Shown: one piece after another, positions 40,774 to 47,802 of the stretch | Position numbering within the stretch: position 1 is the first letter of the stretch | Layout of the letters: each line of letters opens with the position of its first letter | Assembly (NCBI RefSeq): GCF_021538675.1 | Contig: NZ_JAJUKH010000001.1 | Location: forward strand, 434,001 to 498,000 | Length of the DNA: 64,000 nucleotides | DNA from: Paenarthrobacter sp. AR 02 | GTDB lineage: Bacteria; Actinomycetota; Actinomycetes; Actinomycetales; Micrococcaceae | Direction: 5' to 3' | Translations under genes and position numbers: made by a program | Notes under the pieces: generated by a model | The model's database searches: none | What the model was told of the DNA's origin: nothing | Seen by the model: only the letters and a program-made list of their open reading frames with translations

Positions 40774-41781
40774 CTATGAGGACAACAGCTTGCGGAGGTA
40801 CTGCAGCTGCCTGACCCAGTGGTGTTCCTGGCCGCCTTCGTGGTTGTTGAAGCGGTAGACCTCTATGTCCTTCTCCGGCGCCCCAGCATCCAGACCGTAG
40901 TTGTTGTAGCTCGCGAACACCGTAGAGGGCGGGCAAATATCGTCCATCTGGGCGGCGGAAAAGAGCGCCGGGACGGTGGCCGCCCGGCCCAAGTGGACGC
41001 CGTCGAAGTAGTTGAGCACTGCGAGCATGGCGTCGTAGCGGTCCCGGTGCCGGCCGAGGAACGAGGCGATCTCGGGGTAGGGCCCCCGCGGGGTGATGTC
41101 GATGGCACGCGGGAAGTCCTGCAGGAACGGGACGTCGGGCAGCGCGGCAATAACGCCGTCGAGCCGTCCGGCCACAAGGCCGGCGGTAGCGACGGTGATG
41201 CCGCCGCCTTGGCTCACGCCGGTCAGGACTACTTTGGAGGGGTCGACGGCGGGATGGTCCTGTGCCGCTTCCACCGCCCGGAAGGCGTCCACGTAGACAC
41301 GTCGGAAGTAGTAGTTGTCCGGATGGTCGGCGCCCCGGGTCATGAGGCCGGCATAGTTGACCCCGCCCGCCGAGGGATGTGGATCCGGGGTATCGCCGGA
41401 GACACCGCCATAGCCCTGGCCGCGGGTGTCCATGATGAAGTGTGCGTAGCCTGCCTGCGCCCAGCGCGTGTTCTGGTTGGCCAGTCCACGGCCGCCTGAA
41501 TAGCCGATGTACTCCACCACTACCGGGAGTTGAGCACCGGGTTCACGATCCGCCGGCACGTGGAGCCAGCCCTTGATGCGGTCTCCCCCGAAGCCGGAGA
41601 AGGTGACATCGAAGGTGTCGATCACCGTGAGGTAGTTGTCCACAGGCTCGAACACCGCGTCCAGCGGCAGGGTCCTTGCTTCGGTGATAGTGCGGTCCCA
41701 GAAAGCGTCAAGGTCAGCCGGCGCCACAGCTGTGGAGGTGTAGTCGCGAAGCTGTTCGAGGGGCAGGTCAAAAAGAGGCAT
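40774..41781 (-). CDS. Acetylxylan esterase / cephalosporin-C deacetylase family hydrolase
   Basis: A 335-residue carbohydrate esterase family 7-like alpha/beta hydrolase that removes acetyl groups from short oligosaccharides in the cytoplasm. The nucleophile elbow is LTGVSQGGGITVA. The acid is near SAAQMDDICPPSTV and the base His is in FNNHEGGQEHHW. GYSGGRG and MDTRGQGYGG are typical CE7 loops. No signal peptide. It is the last gene of polysaccharide cluster 1, 14 bp after the DUF1961 gene, so it probably deacetylates the imported oligosaccharide. AGGA lies 7 nt upstream of the ATG. Confidence 0.88.
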   Translation of the reverse strand: MPLFDLPLEQLRDYTSTAVAPADLDAFWDRTITEARTLPLDAVFEPVDNYLTVIDTFDVTFSGFGGDRIKGWLHVPADREPGAQLPVVVEYIGYSGGRGLANQNTRWAQAGYAHFIMDTRGQGYGGVSGDTPDPHPSAGGVNYAGLMTRGADHPDNYYFRRVYVDAFRAVEAAQDHPAVDPSKVVLTGVSQGGGITVATAGLVAGRLDGVIAALPDVPFLQDFPRAIDITPRGPYPEIASFLGRHRDRYDAMLAVLNYFDGVHLGRAATVPALFSAAQMDDICPPSTVFASYNNYGLDAGAPEKDIEVYRFNNHEGGQEHHWVRQLQYLRKLLSS

Positions 41782-41795
41782 GAGGAGATCCTACG

Positions 41796-42509
41796 TCATA
41801 GGTTAGTGTGCGCCGTCACAGGGCGTAGCGGCTGGAGCGGGCTGATGGTGAGGTTGCGGTACGCGGCTTTGAGCGGAGCCATCTGGCGGATCCCAAAGTA
41901 GCCGCCGCCCAGCGGCTCCGGGCCGGGGTCAACCCAGTCGAACAACGGCAGGCCATTGATCGAAAAGGCCACACGTGGCCCGTCCTTGAGCACTTCCAGC
42001 TGGTAGAAACCGTCGGCATCCTCGGCCGGAGGAAGCGGGTCGGCGCCTTGGGCCACGAGTTCAAACCCCGCACTTTTGCGGAGATTGCAGGTGCGGAAAG
42101 CTCGCTCCGAGGCGTGCTTGTGCCGGAAGTAGGAAACGTGGAGGGCGTCGATATCCCCCGAGTGGTATTGCGGGTAATAGCCGGTCCGTGGAGCAAGGGC
42201 CGTGGAGAACAGGTCCTCGCCGCCGTGCCCCCTGGCCGCGAAAAACACCATGGCCAGGCCGGGTTCCTCCAGCGGCCGGAACTCCCACGCGATCCGGACG
42301 GAATCCGGGATTTCTTCCGGGCACCACAGGGTCCAATGGGCGTGGTCGCCGTGTACTTCAGCGTCAAGGGCGCCCGAGAGGACCAGCGCGCTGGTGCCGT
42401 CGCCGCGGGAAGCCGGCCCGCCGTCGTCGTACGCTTGGAACTGGACCGGCCCCTCCGCGATCCAGGTCCGAACGTCAGCAGGTCCCCGCAAGGGGTTGGA
42501 GTAGATCAA
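41796..42509 (-). CDS. DUF1961 family protein
   Basis: A 237-residue protein of the LamG/concanavalin-like DUF1961 family. Characteristic segments are LWCPEEIPDSVRIAWEFRPL, EEPGLAMVFFAARGHGGEDL and YPQYHSGDIDALHVSYFRHK. DUF1961 genes accompany pectin, rhamnogalacturonan or ulvan utilisation genes, but no firm activity is known to me. The TTG start at 42509 overlaps the stop of the acetylesterase gene (TTGA), indicating translational coupling. The frame runs upstream only inside that gene. Confidence 0.8.
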   Translation of the reverse strand: MIYSNPLRGPADVRTWIAEGPVQFQAYDDGGPASRGDGTSALVLSGALDAEVHGDHAHWTLWCPEEIPDSVRIAWEFRPLEEPGLAMVFFAARGHGGEDLFSTALAPRTGYYPQYHSGDIDALHVSYFRHKHASERAFRTCNLRKSAGFELVAQGADPLPPAEDADGFYQLEVLKDGPRVAFSINGLPLFDWVDPGPEPLGGGYFGIRQMAPLKAAYRNLTISPLQPLRPVTAHTNL

Positions 42510-43156
42510 GCGCGCGCCCCAACAAAGCCGAGGGTTTCCAGCTGTTCCGCCACGTATCCGGCAATCATTGTGGCCCCCTTCTGGTGGAAGTGCGTGTTGT
42601 CCTCCAGGCCGCCGGCCCAGTGCGCATGCGCGCCGGGGGCAAAGTGGAAGAACAGCTCCTTGGACTTCTCCTCCCCAAGCTCTTCGTACAGTGTCCGGGT
42701 CCACTGATTGAGGTCGATGACATCGAGCCCAAGCTCGCTTCCGAGTTCACGCACGACGGCGGGATACTCACCGAGGGTGGCCTGCAGGGCGCCGGCGAGG
42801 AAGTGCCGACGCTCCACCGACGTGCACAGGATGGGCACGCCACCCTTGGCGCGGACCTCGGCCACCATGCGGCGAAGGTTGTCGGAGTAGCCCGTCCGCG
42901 CCGCGAGGTGTTCACGCTTCTGGTCGTTGTGCCCGAACTGGATGAGCACCACGTCGCCTGCCACCGTCTGGTGAAGCAGCTGGGTCCAGAGCCCCTCCTC
43001 GCGGAACGACTCCGTTGTGGCACCGCCCTTCGCGAAATTGTGGACGGCGGCCCACCAGTAGGTCTCAGGGGCCAGGTGGGCTCCCCAGCCGCTCATCGGG
43101 TATTCGTAGCTGGGGCAGGCGGCCACGGTGGAGTCACCCGCGAGGAGGATTTTCAT
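42506..43156 (-). CDS. Rhamnogalacturonan acetylesterase-like SGNH hydrolase
   Basis: A 216-residue SGNH hydrolase of carbohydrate esterase family 12 type. Block I is LLAGDSTVAACP with Ser9; the Asn motif is IQFGHNDQ; the catalytic Asp/His pair is in LEDNTHFHQKGA. YPMSGWGAHLAPE after block I is typical of RhgT/YesT enzymes that deacetylate rhamnogalacturonan. No signal peptide, so it acts inside the cell on imported oligosaccharides. AAAGG lies 7 nt before the ATG at 43156. It follows the permease gene by 21 bp. Confidence 0.88.
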   Translation of the reverse strand: MKILLAGDSTVAACPSYEYPMSGWGAHLAPETYWWAAVHNFAKGGATTESFREEGLWTQLLHQTVAGDVVLIQFGHNDQKREHLAARTGYSDNLRRMVAEVRAKGGVPILCTSVERRHFLAGALQATLGEYPAVVRELGSELGLDVIDLNQWTRTLYEELGEEKSKELFFHFAPGAHAHWAGGLEDNTHFHQKGATMIAGYVAEQLETLGFVGARA

Positions 43157-43177
43157 GGTTGCACCTTTCAATGCGCC

Positions 43178-44050
43178 TCAGCCCTTGACCGAGCCGATCA
43201 GCATGCCCTTGGCGAAGTGCTTTTGCAGGAAGGGGTAGAAGATCAGGATGGGAAGGGTAGCCACTACGATCACGGCGAACTTTATGCCTTGCTCGGGCGG
43301 TATGTAGCTCGGGTCCACGTTGCCGGTGCCAAGAAGGTCGGACGCTGCGGTGACCTGGCGGAGGTACATCTGCAGCGTCCACATGTTGTTGTCGCTCAGG
43401 TAGAGCAGTGGGGACATGAAGTCGTTCCAGATTCCCACCGCGTAGAAGAGGGCGAACGTGGCCAGCACCGGTTTGGACAGCGGCAACAGAATCCGCCAGA
43501 GGATCCCGATTTCCGTGGCGCCGTCCATCTTTGCCGACTCTTCCAACTCATCCGGGAGTTCCTGGAAGAAGTTCTTGATGATGATCAGGCTGAACGGGTT
43601 GATGGCCGCTGGCAGGATCAGGGCCCAGTAGGTGTTCAGCAGGCCCAGGTCCTTGACCAGCAGGAACGTGGGAATCATGCCGCCGGAGAACACCATGGCG
43701 AAGACCTCCAGGGACATGATCAGCTTCCGGCCGCGCAGGTTCTTCTTCGCCAGCGGGTAGGCCATGGTGACGGTCAGGATCAACTGGATCAAGGTACCCA
43801 CAAGGGTTACCAGCACTGTGGTGACCAGTGCCTTGGTGAACGCCGGGGTGGAGAAGATGTACTCGTAAGCCGAGAGGGTGAACTGTTCGGGCCAGACGAA
43901 GAACGCACGCCGGGTGATTTCGGCTTCGTTGGCGAAGGAGCCGGCCAACACGTAGATGAACGGCAGCAGCGTGATGATGCCGACCAGGCTGAGGAAAACG
44001 TAGTTGGCGGCGTCGAAAACCCGGCCGCCGCGGGTGTTGTGAATCTTCAT
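43178..44050 (-). CDS. Carbohydrate ABC transporter permease (LplC/YtcP type)
   Basis: A 290-residue inner-membrane subunit of a CUT1 sugar importer with six predicted helices. The EAA loop that contacts the ATPase reads ELEESAKMDGATEIGILWRI. The N-terminal FVWPEQFTLSAYEYIF and long first periplasmic loop are typical of the YtcP/LplC branch that imports complex uronate or rhamnogalacturonan oligosaccharides. It starts on the last base of the upstream permease stop (overlap at 44050). The partners are the YteP-like permease and the 509-residue lipoprotein. Confidence 0.92.
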   Translation of the reverse strand: MKIHNTRGGRVFDAANYVFLSLVGIITLLPFIYVLAGSFANEAEITRRAFFVWPEQFTLSAYEYIFSTPAFTKALVTTVLVTLVGTLIQLILTVTMAYPLAKKNLRGRKLIMSLEVFAMVFSGGMIPTFLLVKDLGLLNTYWALILPAAINPFSLIIIKNFFQELPDELEESAKMDGATEIGILWRILLPLSKPVLATFALFYAVGIWNDFMSPLLYLSDNNMWTLQMYLRQVTAASDLLGTGNVDPSYIPPEQGIKFAVIVVATLPILIFYPFLQKHFAKGMLIGSVKG

Positions 44051-45024
44051 TAGAACAGTCCGCTCTGGTTGAACCGCTTGGACAGCCAGTTGGTGCCGAA
44101 GATCAGCACGATGCCCACCAAGGACTTGAAGAGTCCGACGGCGGTGCTGTAGCTGTAGGCGCCCTGGGTGATTCCCACGAAGTAGACGTAGGTATCGAAG
44201 ACGTCGGCCACGCTGCGGTTGAGGGCGTTGGTCATGAGGTAGATCTGCTCAAAGCCGGTATTGAGCATCTGCCCGATGGCCAGGATCAGCATCACGATGA
44301 TGGTGGACCGGATGCCAGGCAGGGTGATGTGCCAGACGCGCCGGAACCTGCCTGCGCCGTCGATGATGGCCGCCTCGTACTGGTCCTGGTCCACCGTGGC
44401 CAGCGCCGCCAGGAAGATGATGGTTCCCCAGCCGGTGTTCTTCCAGATCTCCTGGAGCACGATCAGTGGCCGGAACCAGTTGGGATCGGACAGGATATCC
44501 ACATTGGTCCCGAAGAGCCCGTTCACGAACTGGAACAGCGGGCCGATGTCCAGGGCAAAGAGCAGGAAGCTCAAGGACGCCACGATGGTCCACGACAGGA
44601 AGTGCGGGATGTACACGAGTGTCTGGACAGTGCGCTTGAGCACTGACAGTCGGACCTCGTTGAGCAGCAGTGCCAGGATGATGGTCAGGGGAAACGCGAT
44701 CCCCAGGTTCAGGAACGCAAGGATCAGGGTGTTTCCGAGCAGCCGCGGGAAATCGGGGTTCGCGAAGAAATCCGTGAAGTTCGTGACACCCACCCACGGG
44801 CTGCCATTGACGCCCAGGAAGGGAACGTAGTCCTTGAACGCAATGGACACGCCGTACATGGGTCCGTACCGGAATACCGCAAAGTACAGGACACCCGGAA
44901 GCAGGAGCAGGTAGAGCCACTTGTAGTGCGCAAAGTGGACGGCGAACCCACGCCGCCGCCGCGGGGCGGGTGGCTTGGCGGCCACCCGCTCCGAGGCCTT
45001 GGCTTCAACAACCGGCGCGGTCAC
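44050..45024 (-). CDS. Carbohydrate ABC transporter permease (LplB/YteP type)
   Basis: The first permease of cluster 1, ~324 residues and six helices (YKWLYLLLLPGVLYFAVFRY is the first). It contains FRYGPMYGVSIAFKDY, typical of the LplB/YteP group, and the EAA loop QYEAAIIDGAGRFRRVWHIT. A basic, Ala/Pro-rich N-terminal tail precedes helix 1. The GTG at 45024 overlaps the SBP stop (GTGA) and is preferred for coupling; an earlier GTG at 45042 is also open. Together with the next gene it forms the transmembrane channel. No ATPase gene is present. Confidence 0.9.
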   Translation of the reverse strand: MTAPVVEAKASERVAAKPPAPRRRRGFAVHFAHYKWLYLLLLPGVLYFAVFRYGPMYGVSIAFKDYVPFLGVNGSPWVGVTNFTDFFANPDFPRLLGNTLILAFLNLGIAFPLTIILALLLNEVRLSVLKRTVQTLVYIPHFLSWTIVASLSFLLFALDIGPLFQFVNGLFGTNVDILSDPNWFRPLIVLQEIWKNTGWGTIIFLAALATVDQDQYEAAIIDGAGRFRRVWHITLPGIRSTIIVMLILAIGQMLNTGFEQIYLMTNALNRSVADVFDTYVYFVGITQGAYSYSTAVGLFKSLVGIVLIFGTNWLSKRFNQSGLF

Positions 45025-46550
45025 TTCTTGTTGTCCTGCCACAACTTGTTGATTTCTTCCTTGACCTTGTCACCGCCGCTGGTGTTCCACAGCTTGATGG
45101 CGTCCTTCAGGCCCTGTTCGTCGGTCTGGCCTGCCAAGTACTTGATCCGGGCATCGGCCACGATGTTGTCCAGTTGGGCACCCTTGGCAACATAGGTGGG
45201 CGACACGAACGCCGCTGCCGGGTTGTAGACGGCGCTCTTGAGGTCCTTGGCCATGACGGCAACACGGTCATCGAAGACCTTCTGCTCGTACTCGGAGGCC
45301 TGCTTGACGGGGTAGAAGTTGTTGCCGGTGACGTTGGTTCCGAGCTGGGCGAAGCTCTTGATGTCGGTATTGACGGCCTTGCCCTCAGGAGTTTCAGGCT
45401 TGATGGTGGCGGCCAGGCCGTCCACGACGTTGAAGTTCACGCCCTCGATCCCGTTGTTGATCAGGACGGCTGCTTCTTTGCTGTTCAGCTTGTCCAGGAA
45501 GGTCAGGACGTTCTTCAGGTCTGCCTCGGTTTTGACGCTGGACTTGGGGATGGCCAGGAAACCGGAGTAGCCATCGGTGGGGTGGGCGTGCAGTTCGCCG
45601 TCGGGGCCCTTAAGGCTGCCCACGAAGCCCACCTTGTTTTGGAAGTCGTTGGGGTTGGCCTGCTTGAACAGGTTGATCAGCACGCTCGCCCGGGAATCGA
45701 CGTCGATGATGATTCCACCCTTGCCGTTGAAGAACGGCTCGTTCCACTTGGTGCTGTCGAAGGTGGCGAAATCGGGGTTGATCAACTTCTCGTCCACCAT
45801 TTTCTTGATGAAACGGTTGGCCTCGAGGAATTCGTCGGTTTCAAAGCTGGGAACGAGCTTTCCGTCGCGTTCGGCCCAGCGGTTTCCTGCTCCATACCAG
45901 GTTTCGACGAGGTCGTAGGGGCTGTTGGTGCCCAGCCCGCCCCACTTGGGGATGGTGATTCCGTAGGTGTCGTTCTGGCCGTTGCCGTCCGGGTCCTGCT
46001 CGGTGAACGCCTTGGCTACTTTGTAGAGGTCCTCTGTGGTTTCTGGTGCCTTGAGGCCGAGTTTGTCCAGCCAGTCCTGGCGGAACATCACGGCAGCACG
46101 GATCGGGTTGCGGCCGCGGTAGACGCCGTAGACCTTGCCGTTGACGCTGGCGTTTTGCTGGACCTCCGGGAAGGTGGTTTTGAGGTTCGGGTAGTCCTTG
46201 AGTTTGTCTGTCAGGTCCCAGAATGCTCCGGCTTCGGCGTTCTTCACGAAGCCGGGCGTCTTGCCTTGGACCACCAGCACATGCGGGATGTCGGAGGACG
46301 CCAGCGTGATGTTCATCTTGTCTTCGTAGGATGCGTTGGGCGTCCACGTGATGTTGACGTCTTTGCCCGTGAGCTCCTCGAGCTTTTTCTGGACGGCGCC
46401 GTCGGCTGTTGGCGGTTGCGCCTCCAGGAACGGTGCCATGATCTTGACGGATGAAAGGTCCGACGCCGGCGCTTCGCCACCGCAGGCGGTCAGCGCCAAG
46501 GCAGCGGATACGACGACGGCGGCGGCCAGCGTGTGTTTTCTACGGATCAT
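45021..46550 (-). CDS. Extracellular solute-binding lipoprotein, cluster 1
   Basis: A 509-residue family 1 binding protein for a large oligosaccharide, in the LplA/YtcQ size class. The signal peptide MIRRKHTLAAAVVVSAALAL ends in the lipobox LTAC, then GGE. Typical family segments are EDKMNITLASSDIPHVLVVQ, KGKVYGVYRGR-like NGKVYGVYRGRNP, and FRQDWLDKLGLKAPETTEDL, which lines the sugar site. It would capture rhamnogalacturonan-type oligosaccharides for the two permeases. A short AGGA lies close to the ATG. It follows the yesL-like gene and a possible small ORF. Confidence 0.92.
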   Translation of the reverse strand: MIRRKHTLAAAVVVSAALALTACGGEAPASDLSSVKIMAPFLEAQPPTADGAVQKKLEELTGKDVNITWTPNASYEDKMNITLASSDIPHVLVVQGKTPGFVKNAEAGAFWDLTDKLKDYPNLKTTFPEVQQNASVNGKVYGVYRGRNPIRAAVMFRQDWLDKLGLKAPETTEDLYKVAKAFTEQDPDGNGQNDTYGITIPKWGGLGTNSPYDLVETWYGAGNRWAERDGKLVPSFETDEFLEANRFIKKMVDEKLINPDFATFDSTKWNEPFFNGKGGIIIDVDSRASVLINLFKQANPNDFQNKVGFVGSLKGPDGELHAHPTDGYSGFLAIPKSSVKTEADLKNVLTFLDKLNSKEAAVLINNGIEGVNFNVVDGLAATIKPETPEGKAVNTDIKSFAQLGTNVTGNNFYPVKQASEYEQKVFDDRVAVMAKDLKSAVYNPAAAFVSPTYVAKGAQLDNIVADARIKYLAGQTDEQGLKDAIKLWNTSGGDKVKEEINKLWQDNKK

Positions 46551-46554
46551 TTTC

Positions 46555-46770
46555 CTACTGCTCCACTTCTTCGGGGTTGTTATGGTCCGACGACGTTCCC
46601 GGAAACCTTTTGATGGTCCACAGGTGCTCGCCGTTCATGCCTTGATACGTTTCATTAGCGCTCTCGCCAGAGGCGTTCCGAACAAGCTCCGCATGCCCCT
46701 GGACATCCAGGGGGCGGTGGAGGATCTGGTTCCCGCCTGGTCCGGGCCGCGCCGGGTTGATGTCAGGCAA
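46555..46770 (-). CDS. Possible small ORF between the yesL-like and SBP genes
   Basis: A 71-codon frame begins with TTG overlapping the stop of the yesL-like gene (TTGCCTGA region) and ends 4 bp before the SBP start. The product is hydrophilic, Asn/Gly-rich and resembles nothing I know. It may simply be the 3' end of an untranslated spacer. It is listed because both junctions would give coupling. Confidence 0.25.
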   Translation of the reverse strand: MPDINPARPGPGGNQILHRPLDVQGHAELVRNASGESANETYQGMNGEHLWTIKRFPGTSSDHNNPEEVEQ

Positions 46771-47464
46771 TGCCGGCTCCCCTCGTCACAACAGCTGCCG
46801 TTGCCCCGGCCGCTGGTGTCCCCGCGGCCGCATCTGCTGACAGGGCACCCGCCATTGCTTCATCGTTGGCGGTGAAGAAGCGGTCGCATAGCCAACCAGT
46901 GACATACAGCCACGCTCCGATCCCGAAGAACGGAATCAGCCCTGGAACGGAACGGCATACGAACAGGGCGACTGCCATGACGAATACGAGGATTACGGTT
47001 CCGGCCAGGTGGCGCATGGCGAAGCGGGACGACATCAGGAAGTACTGGGGCACGGAAAGGTTGTAGCGGGCAAACATCGGGAAGAGGTAGCAAGCTACCC
47101 CCGCCCCGAACAGCGCCATCATGAACAGCCCCGCCGAGGCGATCTGCGAGCCAAGGTCCCATCCTGCCGAAAAGTAGTCCCAGTTGAGCGTTAGGGCCAC
47201 CCCGACTGCCACCAAGGGCAACCCCAAGGCATTACCCTTACCGAAATTCCTGGCGTACTCCCTGGCGAAGCGCCGCACCAGTGATGCGGCACCGCCCCGT
47301 ACCTTGTCCCGTACCAGCAGCTGCGCTGCAGCAGTACTGGGACCGAATCCGAAAACAACGCCACCCAAGACCGTGAAGATGATCCACAAAACGTTCAGGC
47401 GGGCTATCCAGACGAGCGTGTCGAACAGTGAGTAGGCCTTGAAACTAAATCCACCAGACGCCAT
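46763..47464 (-). CDS. YesL (DUF624) family membrane protein
   Basis: A 233-residue membrane protein with about five or six hydrophobic helices. SLFDTLVWIARLNVLWIIFT and GFGPSTAAAQLLVRD at the N-terminus, FAREYARNFGKGNALGLPLV in the middle and a C-terminal Ala/Gly-rich tail match YesL. YesL proteins are nearly always encoded next to CUT1 importers of plant cell-wall oligosaccharides; their function is not established. AAAGGG lies ~6 nt upstream of the ATG at 47464. It is the first gene of cluster 1, facing a divergent promoter region with two LacI-like operators. Confidence 0.86.
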   Translation of the reverse strand: MASGGFSFKAYSLFDTLVWIARLNVLWIIFTVLGGVVFGFGPSTAAAQLLVRDKVRGGAASLVRRFAREYARNFGKGNALGLPLVAVGVALTLNWDYFSAGWDLGSQIASAGLFMMALFGAGVACYLFPMFARYNLSVPQYFLMSSRFAMRHLAGTVILVFVMAVALFVCRSVPGLIPFFGIGAWLYVTGWLCDRFFTANDEAMAGALSADAAAGTPAAGATAAVVTRGAGIA

Positions 47465-47590
47465 GGCTCCCCCTTTCTCCATCGTTGCAGAACAGGCCCA
47501 GGGTTCCGGCGGCATTGGTTCTTTCGAGTGGCACCGGAAGGCGGCGTGGGCCGGCTGAGTGGGCGCGGCCCGGGTGGGCCACATCACAGA

Positions 47591-47604
47591 GTAAACGCTT
47601 TCCC
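47591..47604. promoter_or_regulatory. LacI/CRE-like operator 1, cluster 1 divergent region
   Basis: GTAAACGCTTTCCC is the reverse complement of the GGGAAAGCGTTTAC form of LacI-family operators. It overlaps a TACTCT -10-like box (47593-47588, minus) for the yesL-like gene. Confidence 0.65.
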
Positions 47605-47653
47605 GAAAACTTAGACGCTGCACATGGACCGCGTCAAGCGACTTCTTGAATCG

Positions 47654-47682
47654 TTACATTTCTACCTGGAGCGGGTTACACT
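47654..47682 (+). promoter_or_regulatory. Promoter of the Gfo/Idh/MocA-DUF6807 gene
   Basis: TTACAT (47654-47659) and TACACT (47677-47682) are spaced by 17 bp, with a LacI-like operator just downstream at 47699. Confidence 0.45.
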
Positions 47683-47698
47683 GGGCTGAACCGAAGGT

Positions 47699-47712
47699 GG
47701 GAAAGCGCTTGC
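47699..47712. promoter_or_regulatory. LacI/CRE-like operator 2, cluster 1 divergent region
   Basis: GGGAAAGCGCTTGC lies just downstream of the plus-strand promoter. It shares the AAAGCG core with the other five operators in the window. Confidence 0.65.
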
Positions 47713-47802
47713 TGGGTATAGCCTGAACCCGCCGGACCACATGAAATGCAACCCGGACGACGGCGTCACTCGCCTTCGCCGCATCGCCAGCAGAGGAGAG
47801 CC

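Noticed and set aside
41782..41793. Leaderless promoter for the acetylxylan esterase (TAGGAT 6 nt before ATG)
   Set aside because: The same bases include AGGA at Shine-Dalgarno distance, and the gene is inside an operon 14 bp after DUF1961, so a ribosome binding site is the simpler reading.
42188..44053. 621-residue plus-strand ORF
   Set aside because: Antisense of the acetylesterase and permease genes of cluster 1; composition is that of a shadow frame.
44970..46454. 494-residue plus-strand ORF
   Set aside because: Antisense of the cluster 1 solute-binding protein; no domain seen.
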